DNA of 64,000 bases from Streptomyces sp. SirexAA-E (GCF_000177195.2 NC_015953.1:5642001-5706000), one strand, 5' to 3'. Positions 19,273 to 27,852 are shown, numbered from the stretch's first letter. The notes: a model not told the origin generated them from the letters alone. A program made the numbers and translations.

Positions 19273-20211
19273 ATGTCCACAACCGAGCCGGACGCCACCG
19301 CGACGCAGAGCTGGCGGTGGCCCGAGAGCCAGTGGCGGCGACACGTCGAGGCGGTCCGCGCCGGGCGGCCGCTGAAGCCGGAGCGGTGGCCCGACGGCGC
19401 CCGGGTCGCCGTCGCCCTGTCCTTCGACTCCGACCACGAGACCATCCCCCTGCGCGACGGCCACACCAGCCCCGGCCTGCTCGCCCAGGGCGAGTACGGC
19501 GCGCGGGTCGGCGCCCCCCGGGTCCTGGACCTGCTCGCCCGCTTCGGGGCCCCGGCGACGTTCTTCATGCCGGCCGTCTCCGCGCTGCTCCACCCCGACG
19601 AGGCCCGCTCCTACACCCGCGACGGCCACGAGATCGCGGTCCACGGCTGGATCCACGAGCGCAACACCCTGCTCGGCGCCGAGGACGAGAAGGAACTCGT
19701 GGGACGGGCCCTGGACACCCTCACCGACCTCACGGGACAGCGTCCGACGGGGATCCGCACACCGTCCTGGGACTTCTCGGACTCGACCCTCCGGACCATC
19801 CTCGACCTGGGCTTCTCCTACGACTCGTCGCTGATGGCGGACGACGAGCCCTACGAGATCCTGGCCGCCGGCCGGCCCACCGGGCTGGTCGAGATCCCCG
19901 TCGACTGGATCCGCGACGACGCGCCGTACTTCACCATGGACCGCTACGGCGCGGTCCGCCCCCACAGCCGTCCCCGCGACGTGCTGGAGATCTGGACCGA
20001 CGAGTTCGACGCCGCGTACCGCTCGGGCGGCGTCTTCCAGCTCACCCTTCACCCGCACGTCATCGGCCACCGCTCACGGCTGATCGTCCTGCGCGAGCTG
20101 CTGGACCACATCGCCGGGCACCCCGGCGTCTGGTTCGCGACCCACGCGGAACTGGCCCAGGCCGTCCGCGCCGCGATTCCTCCCCACGAGATCCCGGAGC
20201 ACACGTCATGA
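19273..20211 (+). CDS. Polysaccharide deacetylase-family (CE4, HpPgdA/imidase-like) hydrolase
   Basis: 312 aa, ATG preceded by GGAG. NodB-type barrel: SFDSDHE near residue 52 supplies the catalytic Asp and metal Asp, HGWIHE near 118 supplies the metal His pair, and RTPSWD near 162 is the third motif. There is no signal peptide, so the enzyme is cytoplasmic. This favours small amide, imide or carbamoyl substrates, as in the Helicobacter PgdA-like/allantoinase-like branch, over cell-wall glycans. It is the first gene of a run of four with ATGA or TGATG overlaps, followed by a metabolite transporter, a dehydrogenase and a dehydrogenase-peptidase fusion. A catabolic amidohydrolase role fits that context; the true substrate is unknown. 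Confidence 0.85.
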   Translation: MSTTEPDATATQSWRWPESQWRRHVEAVRAGRPLKPERWPDGARVAVALSFDSDHETIPLRDGHTSPGLLAQGEYGARVGAPRVLDLLARFGAPATFFMPAVSALLHPDEARSYTRDGHEIAVHGWIHERNTLLGAEDEKELVGRALDTLTDLTGQRPTGIRTPSWDFSDSTLRTILDLGFSYDSSLMADDEPYEILAAGRPTGLVEIPVDWIRDDAPYFTMDRYGAVRPHSRPRDVLEIWTDEFDAAYRSGGVFQLTLHPHVIGHRSRLIVLRELLDHIAGHPGVWFATHAELAQAVRAAIPPHEIPEHTS

Positions 20212-21515
20212 GCACCGAGTCCCCAGCGGCCCCGGCCACGCCCGGCACGCACAAGATGACCGGCAAGCAGCGCAAGGCCATCGTCGCCGGCACGATCGGC
20301 AACACCGTGGAGTGGGTCGACTGGGCCCTGTACTCCATCTTCGCCAAGATCATCGCCGACGAGTTCTTCCCCTCGGGCAACGGCGCGGTGGCCCTGCTCT
20401 CCACCCTGGCCGTCTTCGCCGTCGGCTTCGTCATGCGGCCCGTCGGCGCTGCCGTGCTCGGTGTGTACGCCGACCGGCACGGGCGGAAGAAGGGCATGAC
20501 CCTGACGGTCGGCCTGATGGCTGGTGCCGCGTTCGTCATCGCCCTGACCCCCAGCTACCAGACCATCGGGGTCCTCTCCCCGCTGGTCCTGCTGCTGGCC
20601 CGGCTGGTCCAGGGGTTCTCCGCCGGTGGTGAGTTCGGCTCCTCCTCGGCGTTCCTCGTGGAGTCCGCCGCCGTCGGCCGCCGCGCCTTCGCCGGATCGT
20701 GGCAGCAGGTGTCGGTCGCCGGAGGGGTGCTGATCGCCTCACTGCTGGGCACGATCACCACCTCCGCCCTGAGCGACGCGGCCCTGCACGCGTGGGGCTG
20801 GCGCCTCGCCTTCGTCGTCGGCGGGCTGCTCGGACTGGTCGGGCTGTGGCTGCGGGTCTCGGTGGAGGACACCCAGTCCTTCACCCGGGCGCAGGGGGAG
20901 GGCCGTACGCGCTCCAACCCGCTCAGGGCGATGTTCGTCGAGCACCCCGGAGCCGCGCTGCGGGTCGCCGGGATCACCGTCGCGGGCACGCTGACGTACT
21001 ACATCTGGGTCAACTACCTCCCCACGTACGCGAATCTGACCACCGGTATCCCGCTGAGCAAGGCACTGCTGTCCCAGACGCTCTGCCTGATCGTCTTCGT
21101 CGTCCTGCTGCCGTTCGTCGGCCTGCTCTCCGACCGTCTCGGGCGCAAGCCGACCATGGCCGTCTTCGCGGGCGGGTTCACGCTGCTGGCCTGGCCGCTG
21201 CTGCACCTGCTGGGCAGCAGCTTCCTCAGCCTCTTCCTGGTGCAGCTGGTCGGGATGCTGCTGATCCTCGGCTACTCCGCGAACTGCGCGGTCATCATGG
21301 CCGAGCAGTTCCCCGCGGAGATCCGGGCCACCGGGATCGCCCTGCCGTACGCGCTGGCCGTCGCCCTCTTCGGCGGCACCGCCCCCTACCTGACCACCTG
21401 GATGCACGAGAGCGGCCACAGCGACCTGCTGTGGCTGTACGTCGCCGGGGCGTCGCTGATCTCGTTCCTCGTCTACGTGACGATGCCGGAGACCAAGAAC
21501 AAGGAGTTCCACTGA
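20208..21515 (+). CDS. MFS transporter, metabolite:H+ symporter (MHS) type
   Basis: 435 aa with about 12 predicted membrane segments. The start overlaps the deacetylase stop (ATGA). After the first helix it has the NTVEWVDWALY signature, then the DRHGRKKG loop between helices 2 and 3 and the equivalent SDRLGRKP loop between helices 8 and 9, all typical of the MHS/ShiA/KgtP/ProP branch that imports organic acids and zwitterions with protons. Lying between an amidohydrolase and dehydrogenases, it most likely imports the substrate of the pathway, although export cannot be ruled out from sequence. It overlaps the next gene by one base (TGATG). Confidence 0.9.
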   Translation: MSTESPAAPATPGTHKMTGKQRKAIVAGTIGNTVEWVDWALYSIFAKIIADEFFPSGNGAVALLSTLAVFAVGFVMRPVGAAVLGVYADRHGRKKGMTLTVGLMAGAAFVIALTPSYQTIGVLSPLVLLLARLVQGFSAGGEFGSSSAFLVESAAVGRRAFAGSWQQVSVAGGVLIASLLGTITTSALSDAALHAWGWRLAFVVGGLLGLVGLWLRVSVEDTQSFTRAQGEGRTRSNPLRAMFVEHPGAALRVAGITVAGTLTYYIWVNYLPTYANLTTGIPLSKALLSQTLCLIVFVVLLPFVGLLSDRLGRKPTMAVFAGGFTLLAWPLLHLLGSSFLSLFLVQLVGMLLILGYSANCAVIMAEQFPAEIRATGIALPYALAVALFGGTAPYLTTWMHESGHSDLLWLYVAGASLISFLVYVTMPETKNKEFH

Positions 21516-22384
21516 TGCGCCATGTTCTCGTCACGGGCGCGGCCGGAGGGATCGGCCGGGCGATCGCGGAGGAGTTCGCCGCGGACGGCGCGGCCCTCAC
21601 CCTCGCCGACCGCGACCGCACCGCCCTCGACCGCGTCGCCGAACGGCTCGGCGCGTCCGCCAACGGCCCGGTCGGCGCGCTCACCGTCGACCTGACGGAC
21701 CCGCAGGCCCCGGAGGACCTCGTCCAGCGGGCGTGGAAGGCGCGCGGACCGGTCGACGTACTGGTCAACGCGGCCGGCGTCTACCCGTCCCTCGACATGG
21801 CCGACGTCTCCGCCGCCGACTGGGACCGGCTCTTCGCCGTCAACCTGAGGGCCCCGGTGCTGGCCACCGCCGCGTTCGCACGGCTGGCCGTGGAGCACGG
21901 CCGGGGCGGCGCCGTGGTCCACATCTCCTCCGGTTCCGCGCTCCGGGCCCGTCCCGGCGGCGGCCCCTACGCCAGCTCCAAGGCCGCGCTGGAGATGGCC
22001 ACCCGGGCCGCCGCCCTCGAACTGGGCGTGCACGGCATCCGGGTCAACGCCGTCAGCCCCGGATTCGTCCCGGTCGACAGCGCGTGCAACCCGGTCTCCG
22101 AGCAGTACGCGGCCGCCATCGGCGCCAACCCGCTCGGCAGGGCGGGCACCCCGCGGGACATCGCCCGCGCGGTCCGCTGGATCGCGGGACCGGACGCCTC
22201 CTGGATCACCGGGGAGATCCTGCGCGTCGACGGGGGATCCAGCACCGGCGCCCTCCACCTGCCCCGGATCTGGCCCCCGGACGGCCCCCGGCCGGCCGAC
22301 GGCGGACCCCAGGCCCCCACCTACGCACCCGCTCCCGTACCCGCACCACCGGCCCAGGCGGCCACGGAAGGACACTCCGCATGA
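21515..22384 (+). CDS. Short-chain dehydrogenase/reductase
   Basis: 289 aa. Classical SDR: TGAAGGIG nucleotide-binding motif at residues 7-14, NAAG near 90, catalytic Ser in ISSGS near 140 and YASSK near 154. An Asp in the ADRD segment after beta-2 suggests NAD(H) preference. The family core ends near residue 247 (VDGGSS); a ~40-residue Pro/Ala-rich tail follows, unusual for the family and probably disordered. It shares an operon with a CE4 hydrolase, MHS transporter and the downstream fusion protein, so it probably oxidises or reduces an alcohol/ketone intermediate in that pathway. Confidence 0.9.
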   Translation: MRHVLVTGAAGGIGRAIAEEFAADGAALTLADRDRTALDRVAERLGASANGPVGALTVDLTDPQAPEDLVQRAWKARGPVDVLVNAAGVYPSLDMADVSAADWDRLFAVNLRAPVLATAAFARLAVEHGRGGAVVHISSGSALRARPGGGPYASSKAALEMATRAAALELGVHGIRVNAVSPGFVPVDSACNPVSEQYAAAIGANPLGRAGTPRDIARAVRWIAGPDASWITGEILRVDGGSSTGALHLPRIWPPDGPRPADGGPQAPTYAPAPVPAPPAQAATEGHSA

Positions 22385-24585
22385 GCAGCGACAGCTACAC
22401 CGTCGTCGGAGCCGGAGCCATCGGCGGCACCCTGGCCTTCAGCCTGGCCCGGGCGGGGCACCGGGTCCGGCTCATCGACACCGACGCGGCGCACGTGGCG
22501 GCGGTCCGCGACCGGGGGCTGACCGTCGCCCGGGGAGAGCACCGGGAGAGCGTACGGGTCGAGGCGGCGACGCCCGACGCCTTCGACGGGCCCGTCCACC
22601 GCGTGCTGCTGGCGGTCAAGGCGCAGGCCACCGACGCCGCCCTCGACTGGATCGCCCCGAGGCTGGCCCCGGACGGCTGGGTCGTCTCGTTCCAGAACGG
22701 CTTCAACGAGGAGCTGATAGCGGCCAGGATCGGGCCGGAACGCACCGTCGCCGCCTTCGTCAACATCTTCGCCGACGTCATCGAGCCCGGGGTGATCCTC
22801 GACGGCGGCGCCGGGGCGCTGGTGGTCGGTGAGCGCGACGGCGCCCCCGTCTCCGAGCGGGTCGGCGCGCTCGTCGCCGACCTGCGGAGCTGGGGACCGG
22901 CCGTCGCCAGCGACAACGTCGAGGGCTACCTGTGGGCGAAAGCGGGCTTCGGCGCCATGCTCGCGGCCACCGCCCTGGCCGACGCCCCCATGGCCGAACT
23001 CATCGACCGCCATCCCGAGGCCATGCACGCGGTGGCCGCCGAGGTCTTCGACGTCGCCGACGCCCTGGGGATGAAGCTGGAGGCGTTCGACGCCTTCGAG
23101 CCCGAGGCGTTCCGGCGGAACGCCGACCCCGACGTACGCCGCGCCGCCACCGGGCGGCTCACCGCCTGGCTCGCCACCCAGTCCAAGGACCGCAGCGGTA
23201 TCTGGCGCGACCTCGCGGTACGCCGACGGCCGGTCGAGGTCACCACGCACTACGCGGAGGTCTTCGCCCAGGCCGAGCGGCACGGGGTGGACACCCCGGT
23301 CCTGCGCTCCGTCATCGCCGGGCTGCGTGAGCTGGAGCGCGACCCGGACCGGATGGCCGAGGCCCGGCTGGACGCGCTCGACCACCTCGCCCGCTCCTCC
23401 CCGGGCGCCCACGGCAATTCCGCCGGCCCCGACCGGGGCAGGGCCCGGGCGGTACGGGAGTGGCTGGACGCGCACCGGGAGGACATGGTCGACGACCTGG
23501 CCGCGTACACCTCCCAGGGCAGCGCCAGCGACGACCGGGAAGCGCTCGCCGCCTGTCTGACGTGGGTGCGCGGCTGGCTCGACGAAGCCCTCGGCGCCCC
23601 GCAGGCCGAGGAGGTACTGCCGCGCGGGGAGACGGGCGACATCCTGGTCCGCCGCTACCCGGGCGCCGGGGACCGGCCGGTGCTGCTGCTGGGCCACTAC
23701 GACACGGTCTGGCCCACCGGGACCCTGGACACGTGGCCGTTCCGGCGGGACGGCGACCGGATCACCGGGCCCGGCGTCTTCGACATGAAGGCCGGACTGG
23801 TGCAGGCGGTGTGGGCCCTACGGGCGCTGGACGCCCTCGGCCTGCCCCGTCCGGCCTGCACGCTCATGCTCAACGGTGACGAGGAGACCGGCAGCCTCAC
23901 CTCCAGCGAGGCGATCGTCGCCGAGGCCCTGGGCAGCCGCGCGGCCCTCGTCTTCGAGGCCGCGGCCGACGGCGCCGTCAAGACGGCACGCAAGGGGGTC
24001 GGCCTGTTCACCCTCACCGTCACCGGCACGGAGGCGCACGCGGGCCTGGACCCGGACGCCGGTGCCAGCGCGGTCGAGGAACTGGCCCACCAGATCCTGC
24101 GCCTGGCCGGCCTGCGCGACCGGGAGGCCGGGACCTCGCTCAACGTCGGCGTCGTCGAGGGCGGCACCCGCAGCAACGTGACGGCCGGACGGGCGGTCGC
24201 CCGGCTCGACGTCCGGGTCGCCACCGCCGCCGAACAGGACCGGATCGGTGCGGCGCTGGCCGCCCTGCGGCCGGTGGACGCGCGGACGTCGGTCGAGGTG
24301 ACGGGCGACTGGAACCGCCCCGTCTTCGAACGCTCCCGGCAGGTCGCGGAGTTGGCCGAGCTCGCCCGGGACTGCGCGGCGGCGCTCGGCTGGGAGCTGC
24401 GCGAGACGTCGGTGGGCGGCGCCAGCGACGGCAACTTCGTGGTGGCGGCCGGTGTCCCCGTCCTGGACGGCATCGGCGCCGTGGGTTCCGGAGCACACGC
24501 CCGCTCGGAGAACACCTCGGTCGCCGGCATGGTGGAACGCGCGGCGCTGACGGCGACGGTCCTCGCCTCCCTGTCGGAGCGCTGA
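22381..24585 (+). CDS. Fusion: ketopantoate reductase-like dehydrogenase + M20 metallopeptidase
   Basis: 734 aa in one uninterrupted frame, with ATGA overlap to the SDR. Residues 1-~340 are an ApbA/PanE-like NAD(P)-dependent dehydrogenase: GAGAIGG at the N-terminus, LLAVKAQ near 80, and SFQNGFNEE before the helical C-terminal domain. Residues ~355-734 are a complete M20 (carboxypeptidase G2/ArgE/DapE-like) hydrolase with the zinc ligand motif GHYDTVWPTG, the bridging Asp in GVFDMKAG, the Glu pair in NGDEETGS and the late GSGAHARSEN His. Both halves are of normal family length and keep their catalytic residues. No good internal start exists at the junction, so this looks like a genuine two-enzyme fusion. 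It would couple reduction of a 2-oxo acid (or similar) to amide cleavage in the same catabolic pathway. The substrates are unknown. Confidence 0.88.
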   Translation: MSSDSYTVVGAGAIGGTLAFSLARAGHRVRLIDTDAAHVAAVRDRGLTVARGEHRESVRVEAATPDAFDGPVHRVLLAVKAQATDAALDWIAPRLAPDGWVVSFQNGFNEELIAARIGPERTVAAFVNIFADVIEPGVILDGGAGALVVGERDGAPVSERVGALVADLRSWGPAVASDNVEGYLWAKAGFGAMLAATALADAPMAELIDRHPEAMHAVAAEVFDVADALGMKLEAFDAFEPEAFRRNADPDVRRAATGRLTAWLATQSKDRSGIWRDLAVRRRPVEVTTHYAEVFAQAERHGVDTPVLRSVIAGLRELERDPDRMAEARLDALDHLARSSPGAHGNSAGPDRGRARAVREWLDAHREDMVDDLAAYTSQGSASDDREALAACLTWVRGWLDEALGAPQAEEVLPRGETGDILVRRYPGAGDRPVLLLGHYDTVWPTGTLDTWPFRRDGDRITGPGVFDMKAGLVQAVWALRALDALGLPRPACTLMLNGDEETGSLTSSEAIVAEALGSRAALVFEAAADGAVKTARKGVGLFTLTVTGTEAHAGLDPDAGASAVEELAHQILRLAGLRDREAGTSLNVGVVEGGTRSNVTAGRAVARLDVRVATAAEQDRIGAALAALRPVDARTSVEVTGDWNRPVFERSRQVAELAELARDCAAALGWELRETSVGGASDGNFVVAAGVPVLDGIGAVGSGAHARSENTSVAGMVERAALTATVLASLSER

Positions 24586-24650
24586 GGTCGCGACCCTCGC
24601 CGGAGGGGGGCCCGGCCGACCCGTCGGGGTGTCGACGGACGCACCCACCC

Positions 24651-24676
24651 GTCACTTGTAGCGGTCACTTGTAGCG
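24651..24676. repeat. Perfect tandem 13-bp repeat in an SDR promoter, operator candidate
   Basis: GTCACTTGTAGCG is repeated head to tail at 24651-24663 and 24664-24676, 30 bases before the SDR start. The second copy runs on into TGATG, so TCAC and GTGA form inverted ends around TTGTAGC. The position fits an operator or a duplicated promoter element. Confidence 0.5.
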
Positions 24677-24706
24677 TGATGCCGGAACGGGAGACAGGAG
24701 ACGGAC

Positions 24707-25510
24707 ATGGGCACACAGCAGGGCAAGGCACTGGTGACCGGAGCCTCCTCGGGCATCGGCGCGGCGTACGCGGCGCGGCTGGCGGCGGAGGGGTGGGACA
24801 CCGTCCTGGTGGCCCGGAGGCAGCACCGGCTCGACGACCTGGCGGCCCGGCTGCGCGAGGAGACCGGAACGGCCGTGGAAACGCTGGTGTCGGACCTGTC
24901 GGATCCCCACGGCCTGGCACGCGTGGCGGAACGGGCGGGGCAGGGCGACATCGGCTTCCTGCTCAACAACGCCGGGATCAACGGGTACGGCCCCTTCGCC
25001 GAGCTGGAATCCGCGCTGATGGCGAAGGTCCTGCACGTCAACGTGCTCGCCGTCACCACGCTGACGCACGCGGTGGTCCCGGTCATGCTCCGGCAGGGCC
25101 GGGGCACGGTGGTCAACGTCGCCTCCCAGCTGGCCTTCGCCGGAGCACTTCCGCCGCATCCGCTGCCCGAGCGCGCCGTGTACGGCGGCACCAAGGGGTA
25201 CGTGGTCACCTTCACCCGTACCCTCGCCGCCGAACTGGCCGCCTCACCCCTGCGTCTGCAGGTGCTGTGCCCCGGTCTGACCGCCACCGAGTTCCACCGC
25301 TCACGCGGCGAGGAACCGGTCGGCGGACGCGAGGAGTCCGTGCACGAGGACGGCGGCATGCCCGTAGGCCAGGTGATCGACGCCTCGTTGGCCGCGCTGG
25401 AGGACGGCCGCACGGTGTGCGTGCCGGGGCTGGCGGATCCTACGCCGGTCGACGACCTGGCGGCGGCGGAACTGGCGGTCCGTGTGGCGGCGAGCGCGGG
25501 ACGACGGTGA
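24707..25510 (+). CDS. SDR-family oxidoreductase (DltE-like)
   Basis: 267 aa, ATG with GGAGA upstream. TGASSGIG at residues 12-19, NNAG near 88, VASQLA with the catalytic Ser near 137, and YGGTK as the Tyr-Lys pair near 159. The basic ARRQ segment after beta-2 suggests NADP(H). It is monocistronic: a 121-base gap with a tandem operator-like repeat separates it from the preceding operon, and a convergent TetR gene follows. The substrate cannot be inferred. It resembles the many stress- or xenobiotic-linked DltE-type SDRs of streptomycetes. Confidence 0.9.
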   Translation: MGTQQGKALVTGASSGIGAAYAARLAAEGWDTVLVARRQHRLDDLAARLREETGTAVETLVSDLSDPHGLARVAERAGQGDIGFLLNNAGINGYGPFAELESALMAKVLHVNVLAVTTLTHAVVPVMLRQGRGTVVNVASQLAFAGALPPHPLPERAVYGGTKGYVVTFTRTLAAELAASPLRLQVLCPGLTATEFHRSRGEEPVGGREESVHEDGGMPVGQVIDASLAALEDGRTVCVPGLADPTPVDDLAAAELAVRVAASAGRR

Positions 25511-25600
25511 CCGGGGGGGGGACCGGAGGCCGTAGACCGGAAGGCCGGTGACCGGGAGCGCCCGCCCGCCGGCCTCTTCGAAGTGGCAAGGACGGCTCGC

Positions 25601-25708
25601 AGGCCACCTGGCCACCTGGCCACCTGGCCGACTGGTCACCGAGCCACCGAGCCACCGAGCCACCGAGCCACCGAGCCACCGAGCCACCGAGCAGCCACCG
25701 AGCCACCG
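25601..25708. repeat. 8-bp minisatellite between convergent genes
   Basis: Three TGGCCACC-type units (about 25601-25624) pass into six perfect GAGCCACC units (25641-25688), then an interrupted pair to about 25708. All have an 8-bp period. The tract lies in the 232-base gap between the SDR and TetR stop codons and is not translated in any real gene. Confidence 0.9.
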
Positions 25709-25742
25709 CCTCCACCGGGCCGACTGGGAGTCTGACGGCCTG

Positions 25743-26366
25743 TCAGTCCTGTGGCCGGTCCTCAGCCGTCGGCCGCAGGGCATCCACCACGAGGTCCAGC
25801 AGCCGACCCGTCAGTTCATGGCTGTCGCCGGCCGTCGTGGACAGGAACACCCCGAGGAGCATCATCGTGACCTCGTCCGGCTCGACGTCCGCCCGCAGTG
25901 AGCCGGCCCGCACCCCGGCGTCGAGGATCACCGCGATGGCGGCGGTGATCCGTTCCCGGGTGGCCGGTGTCGCGATGGCGCCCGAGGCCCAGCCCGCGCG
26001 GAGCGTGTCGGAGATGCCGCGTTTGGCCGCGAAGAACGCCGCATAGCGGTCCATCCACGCGCGCAGCGCCGCCTCGGGCGGGAACTGGGAGAGCAGGGCG
26101 GGGGCACTGGTGACGACCGCGTCCAGTTCGGAGGCGTAGATGGCCTCGACGAGCGCTTCGCGGGTGGGGAAATGACGGTAGAGCGTACCGATCCCGACGC
26201 CGGCCTCGCGGGCGATGGCGTCGAGAGGCGCCTTGCCGCCGGTCGCCGCGAAGGCGTCACGGGCCACGGCGAGCAGCCGCTCGCGGTTGCGCCGGGCGTC
26301 GACGCGGGTCGGCCGCCCGGTCGCCTCGGCTGTTCCGTCAGGAGGTGACGAGTCTGGCGCAGTCAA
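25743..26366 (-). CDS. TetR-family transcriptional repressor
   Basis: 207 aa. The N-terminal TetR HTH lies at residues ~22-68 (AIAREAGVGIGTLYRHFPTREAL), with an all-helical ligand domain after it. The start is TTG 26364-26366: no ATG or GTG lies near, and it puts the HTH at the usual distance from the N-terminus. The gene is divergent from an aldo/keto reductase. Two palindromes lie between them, one directly abutting this TTG and one near the reductase promoter, so autorepression and repression of the reductase are likely. The ligand is unknown; electrophilic aldehydes or quinones would suit the target enzyme. Confidence 0.92.
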   Translation of the reverse strand: MTAPDSSPPDGTAEATGRPTRVDARRNRERLLAVARDAFAATGGKAPLDAIAREAGVGIGTLYRHFPTREALVEAIYASELDAVVTSAPALLSQFPPEAALRAWMDRYAAFFAAKRGISDTLRAGWASGAIATPATRERITAAIAVILDAGVRAGSLRADVEPDEVTMMLLGVFLSTTAGDSHELTGRLLDLVVDALRPTAEDRPQD

Positions 26367-26419
26367 AACGGAGACCCTCCGGTTAGTGCTACGGTCGTAG
26401 GTAACGGAGATCCTCCGTT
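26367..26419. promoter_or_regulatory. Paired TetR operators in the divergent promoter
   Basis: Perfect palindrome AACGGAG-ATC-CTCCGTT at 26403-26419 and a one-base-imperfect copy AACGGAG-ACC-CTCCGGTT at 26367-26384. Centres are about 36 bases apart. The second copy touches the TTG start of the TetR gene; the first lies 33 bases before the reductase ATG. Confidence 0.75.
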
Positions 26420-26451
26420 TATCTCCATCGTCTCATGAGAGCGAGACCGTC

Positions 26452-27387
26452 ATGACGTCCACCGCTCGATCTCCCCAGCTCACCGCCACCGGAGTGGTGC
26501 GAGCCGGCGGGCCGGGTGAGCTCGCGGGCCGCCCCGTCTCACGCCTCGGCTACGGTGCCATGCAGCTGGAGCGCCTGGATCGCGAGGCCGCTGTCGCGCT
26601 GCTGCGCCGCGCCGTCGAACTCGGCATCGATCACGTCGACACCGCCCAGTTCTACGGCAACGGCTTCGTCAACGAGGTGATCGGCGCCGCGCTCCGCCCC
26701 CAGGACGGTGTCATGGTCGTCAGCAAGGTGGGCGCCGAGCCCGCTCCGGACGGCCCCGTCCCGCTGCGCCTGGCCCAGCGGCCCGAGCAGCTGCGGGCCG
26801 GCGTCGAGGACAACCTCAAGAGCCTCGGCCTCGAACAGATCCCCCTCGTCAATCTGCGCCGCGCCGACCACGGCCCCGGCCTGCGTCCCGAAGGCGACCA
26901 GATCGTCGACCTCGACGACCAGCTCGCCGTGATGGCCGACCTGCGGGACGAGGGCAAGATCGGCGCCATCGGCCTCAGCAGCGTCACCCTCGACGGGCTG
27001 CGCCGCGCCCTCCCCGCGGGCATCGCCTGCGTGCAGAACGCCTACAGCCTGGTGGCGCGCGAGGACGAGGACCTACTGCGGCTCTGCCTCGACGAGGGCA
27101 TCGCCTGGGTGCCGTACTTCCCCCTCGGTGGCGCCTTCGCGGGTCTGCCGAAGGTCGCTGACGAGCCCGCCGTCGTCGCCGCGGCGGGGGCGCTGGGCGT
27201 CGCACCCGCGCAGATCGGCCTGGCCTGGCTGCTCCACCACACCCCGAACACGCTGCTCATCCCCGGTACCGCCGACCCGGAGCACCTGCGGGCGAACGTC
27301 GACGCGGCTGCGATCTCCTTCGATGACAGGACGCTCGCCACGCTCGACGCCGTCCCCACGCGCTCCGGGGACATCGAGCTCGGGTGA
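26452..27387 (+). CDS. Aldo/keto reductase
   Basis: 311 aa TIM-barrel oxidoreductase. It has the GYGAMQLER start of the barrel, the catalytic Asp and Tyr in HVDTAQFYG (~residues 63-68), the Lys in VVSKVG (~86) and a C-terminal nucleotide-binding region (LLIPGT). The usual catalytic His on strand 4 is replaced: the segment reads PLVNLRRADH, with Arg at the His position. This also occurs in some actinobacterial AKR groups and may alter substrate range. It is divergently transcribed from a TetR gene with two shared operators and is probably induced by that regulator's ligand. Confidence 0.9.
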   Translation: MTSTARSPQLTATGVVRAGGPGELAGRPVSRLGYGAMQLERLDREAAVALLRRAVELGIDHVDTAQFYGNGFVNEVIGAALRPQDGVMVVSKVGAEPAPDGPVPLRLAQRPEQLRAGVEDNLKSLGLEQIPLVNLRRADHGPGLRPEGDQIVDLDDQLAVMADLRDEGKIGAIGLSSVTLDGLRRALPAGIACVQNAYSLVAREDEDLLRLCLDEGIAWVPYFPLGGAFAGLPKVADEPAVVAAAGALGVAPAQIGLAWLLHHTPNTLLIPGTADPEHLRANVDAAAISFDDRTLATLDAVPTRSGDIELG

Positions 27388-27584
27388 CTGGCCCCGTCCG
27401 CCCCCCCCTGCACCGTGCGCAACGACCGCTCCCGGCTCACGGCGTGCCTCGGGTTCCGACTGTGCGACAGCGTCCGCGGCAGGTCTCCGCTGCGTCCTGA
27501 ACCCCGGTCGCGCCGCGACGACGAGTCGGTCTGGCCGAACACGCCCGAGCGGACCCGCGTGCGCTGCCGTAGCTGTACGCGGAA

Positions 27585-27619
27585 GAGCCCTGCTCGCCGG
27601 GGGAGGGGCGGCAGGGCTC
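27585..27619. terminator. Bidirectional hairpin terminator
   Basis: Perfect 9-bp inverted repeat GAGCCCTGC / GCAGGGCTC with a 17-base loop that can pair further. It lies between the convergent aldo/keto reductase and DUF397 stops, 18 bases past the latter. The sequence from 27388 to 27584 shows nothing else. Confidence 0.65.
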
Positions 27620-27636
27620 CCGTACGTGTACGGCCG

Positions 27637-27852
27637 TCAGGCGCCCCGCACCGAGGAGGCCGAGCCGACGAACCCCGACCATGCTTCACGCGACACACGG
27701 ACGACCGGGCCGGCCACGGCCTTGGAGTCCCGGACGTACACAACTCCCGTACCGGCGGCGACCTCCAGGCACTGACCGCCCTCGGCTCCGCTGTAACTGC
27801 TCTTGTACCAGGCGAGGTCGGACGCGACGGCTGAGGACACAGAGCTGTTCAT
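27637..27852 (-). CDS. DUF397 small protein
   Basis: 71 aa. It contains the DUF397 signature: W(Y)KSSYSG near residue 15, followed by GQCLEVA and VYVRDSK. DUF397 proteins are very common in streptomycetes, nearly always beside an XRE regulator carrying a C-terminal DUF5753 domain and often an RsbW-like ATPase, as here. The start overlaps the XRE stop (ATGA). Family members are thought to act as partners or antagonists of the XRE protein in developmental control (WhiJ-type systems). The specific signal is unknown. Confidence 0.92.
   Translation of the reverse strand: MNSSVSSAVASDLAWYKSSYSGAEGGQCLEVAAGTGVVYVRDSKAVAGPVVRVSREAWSGFVGSASSVRGA

Noticed and set aside
18493..20070. 525-codon minus-strand frame over the Lrp-type gene and deacetylase
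   Set aside because: No motif; both plus-strand genes have clear family signatures.
25641..25708. CRISPR-like repeat
   Set aside because: The 8-bp period has no spacers; it is a simple minisatellite.
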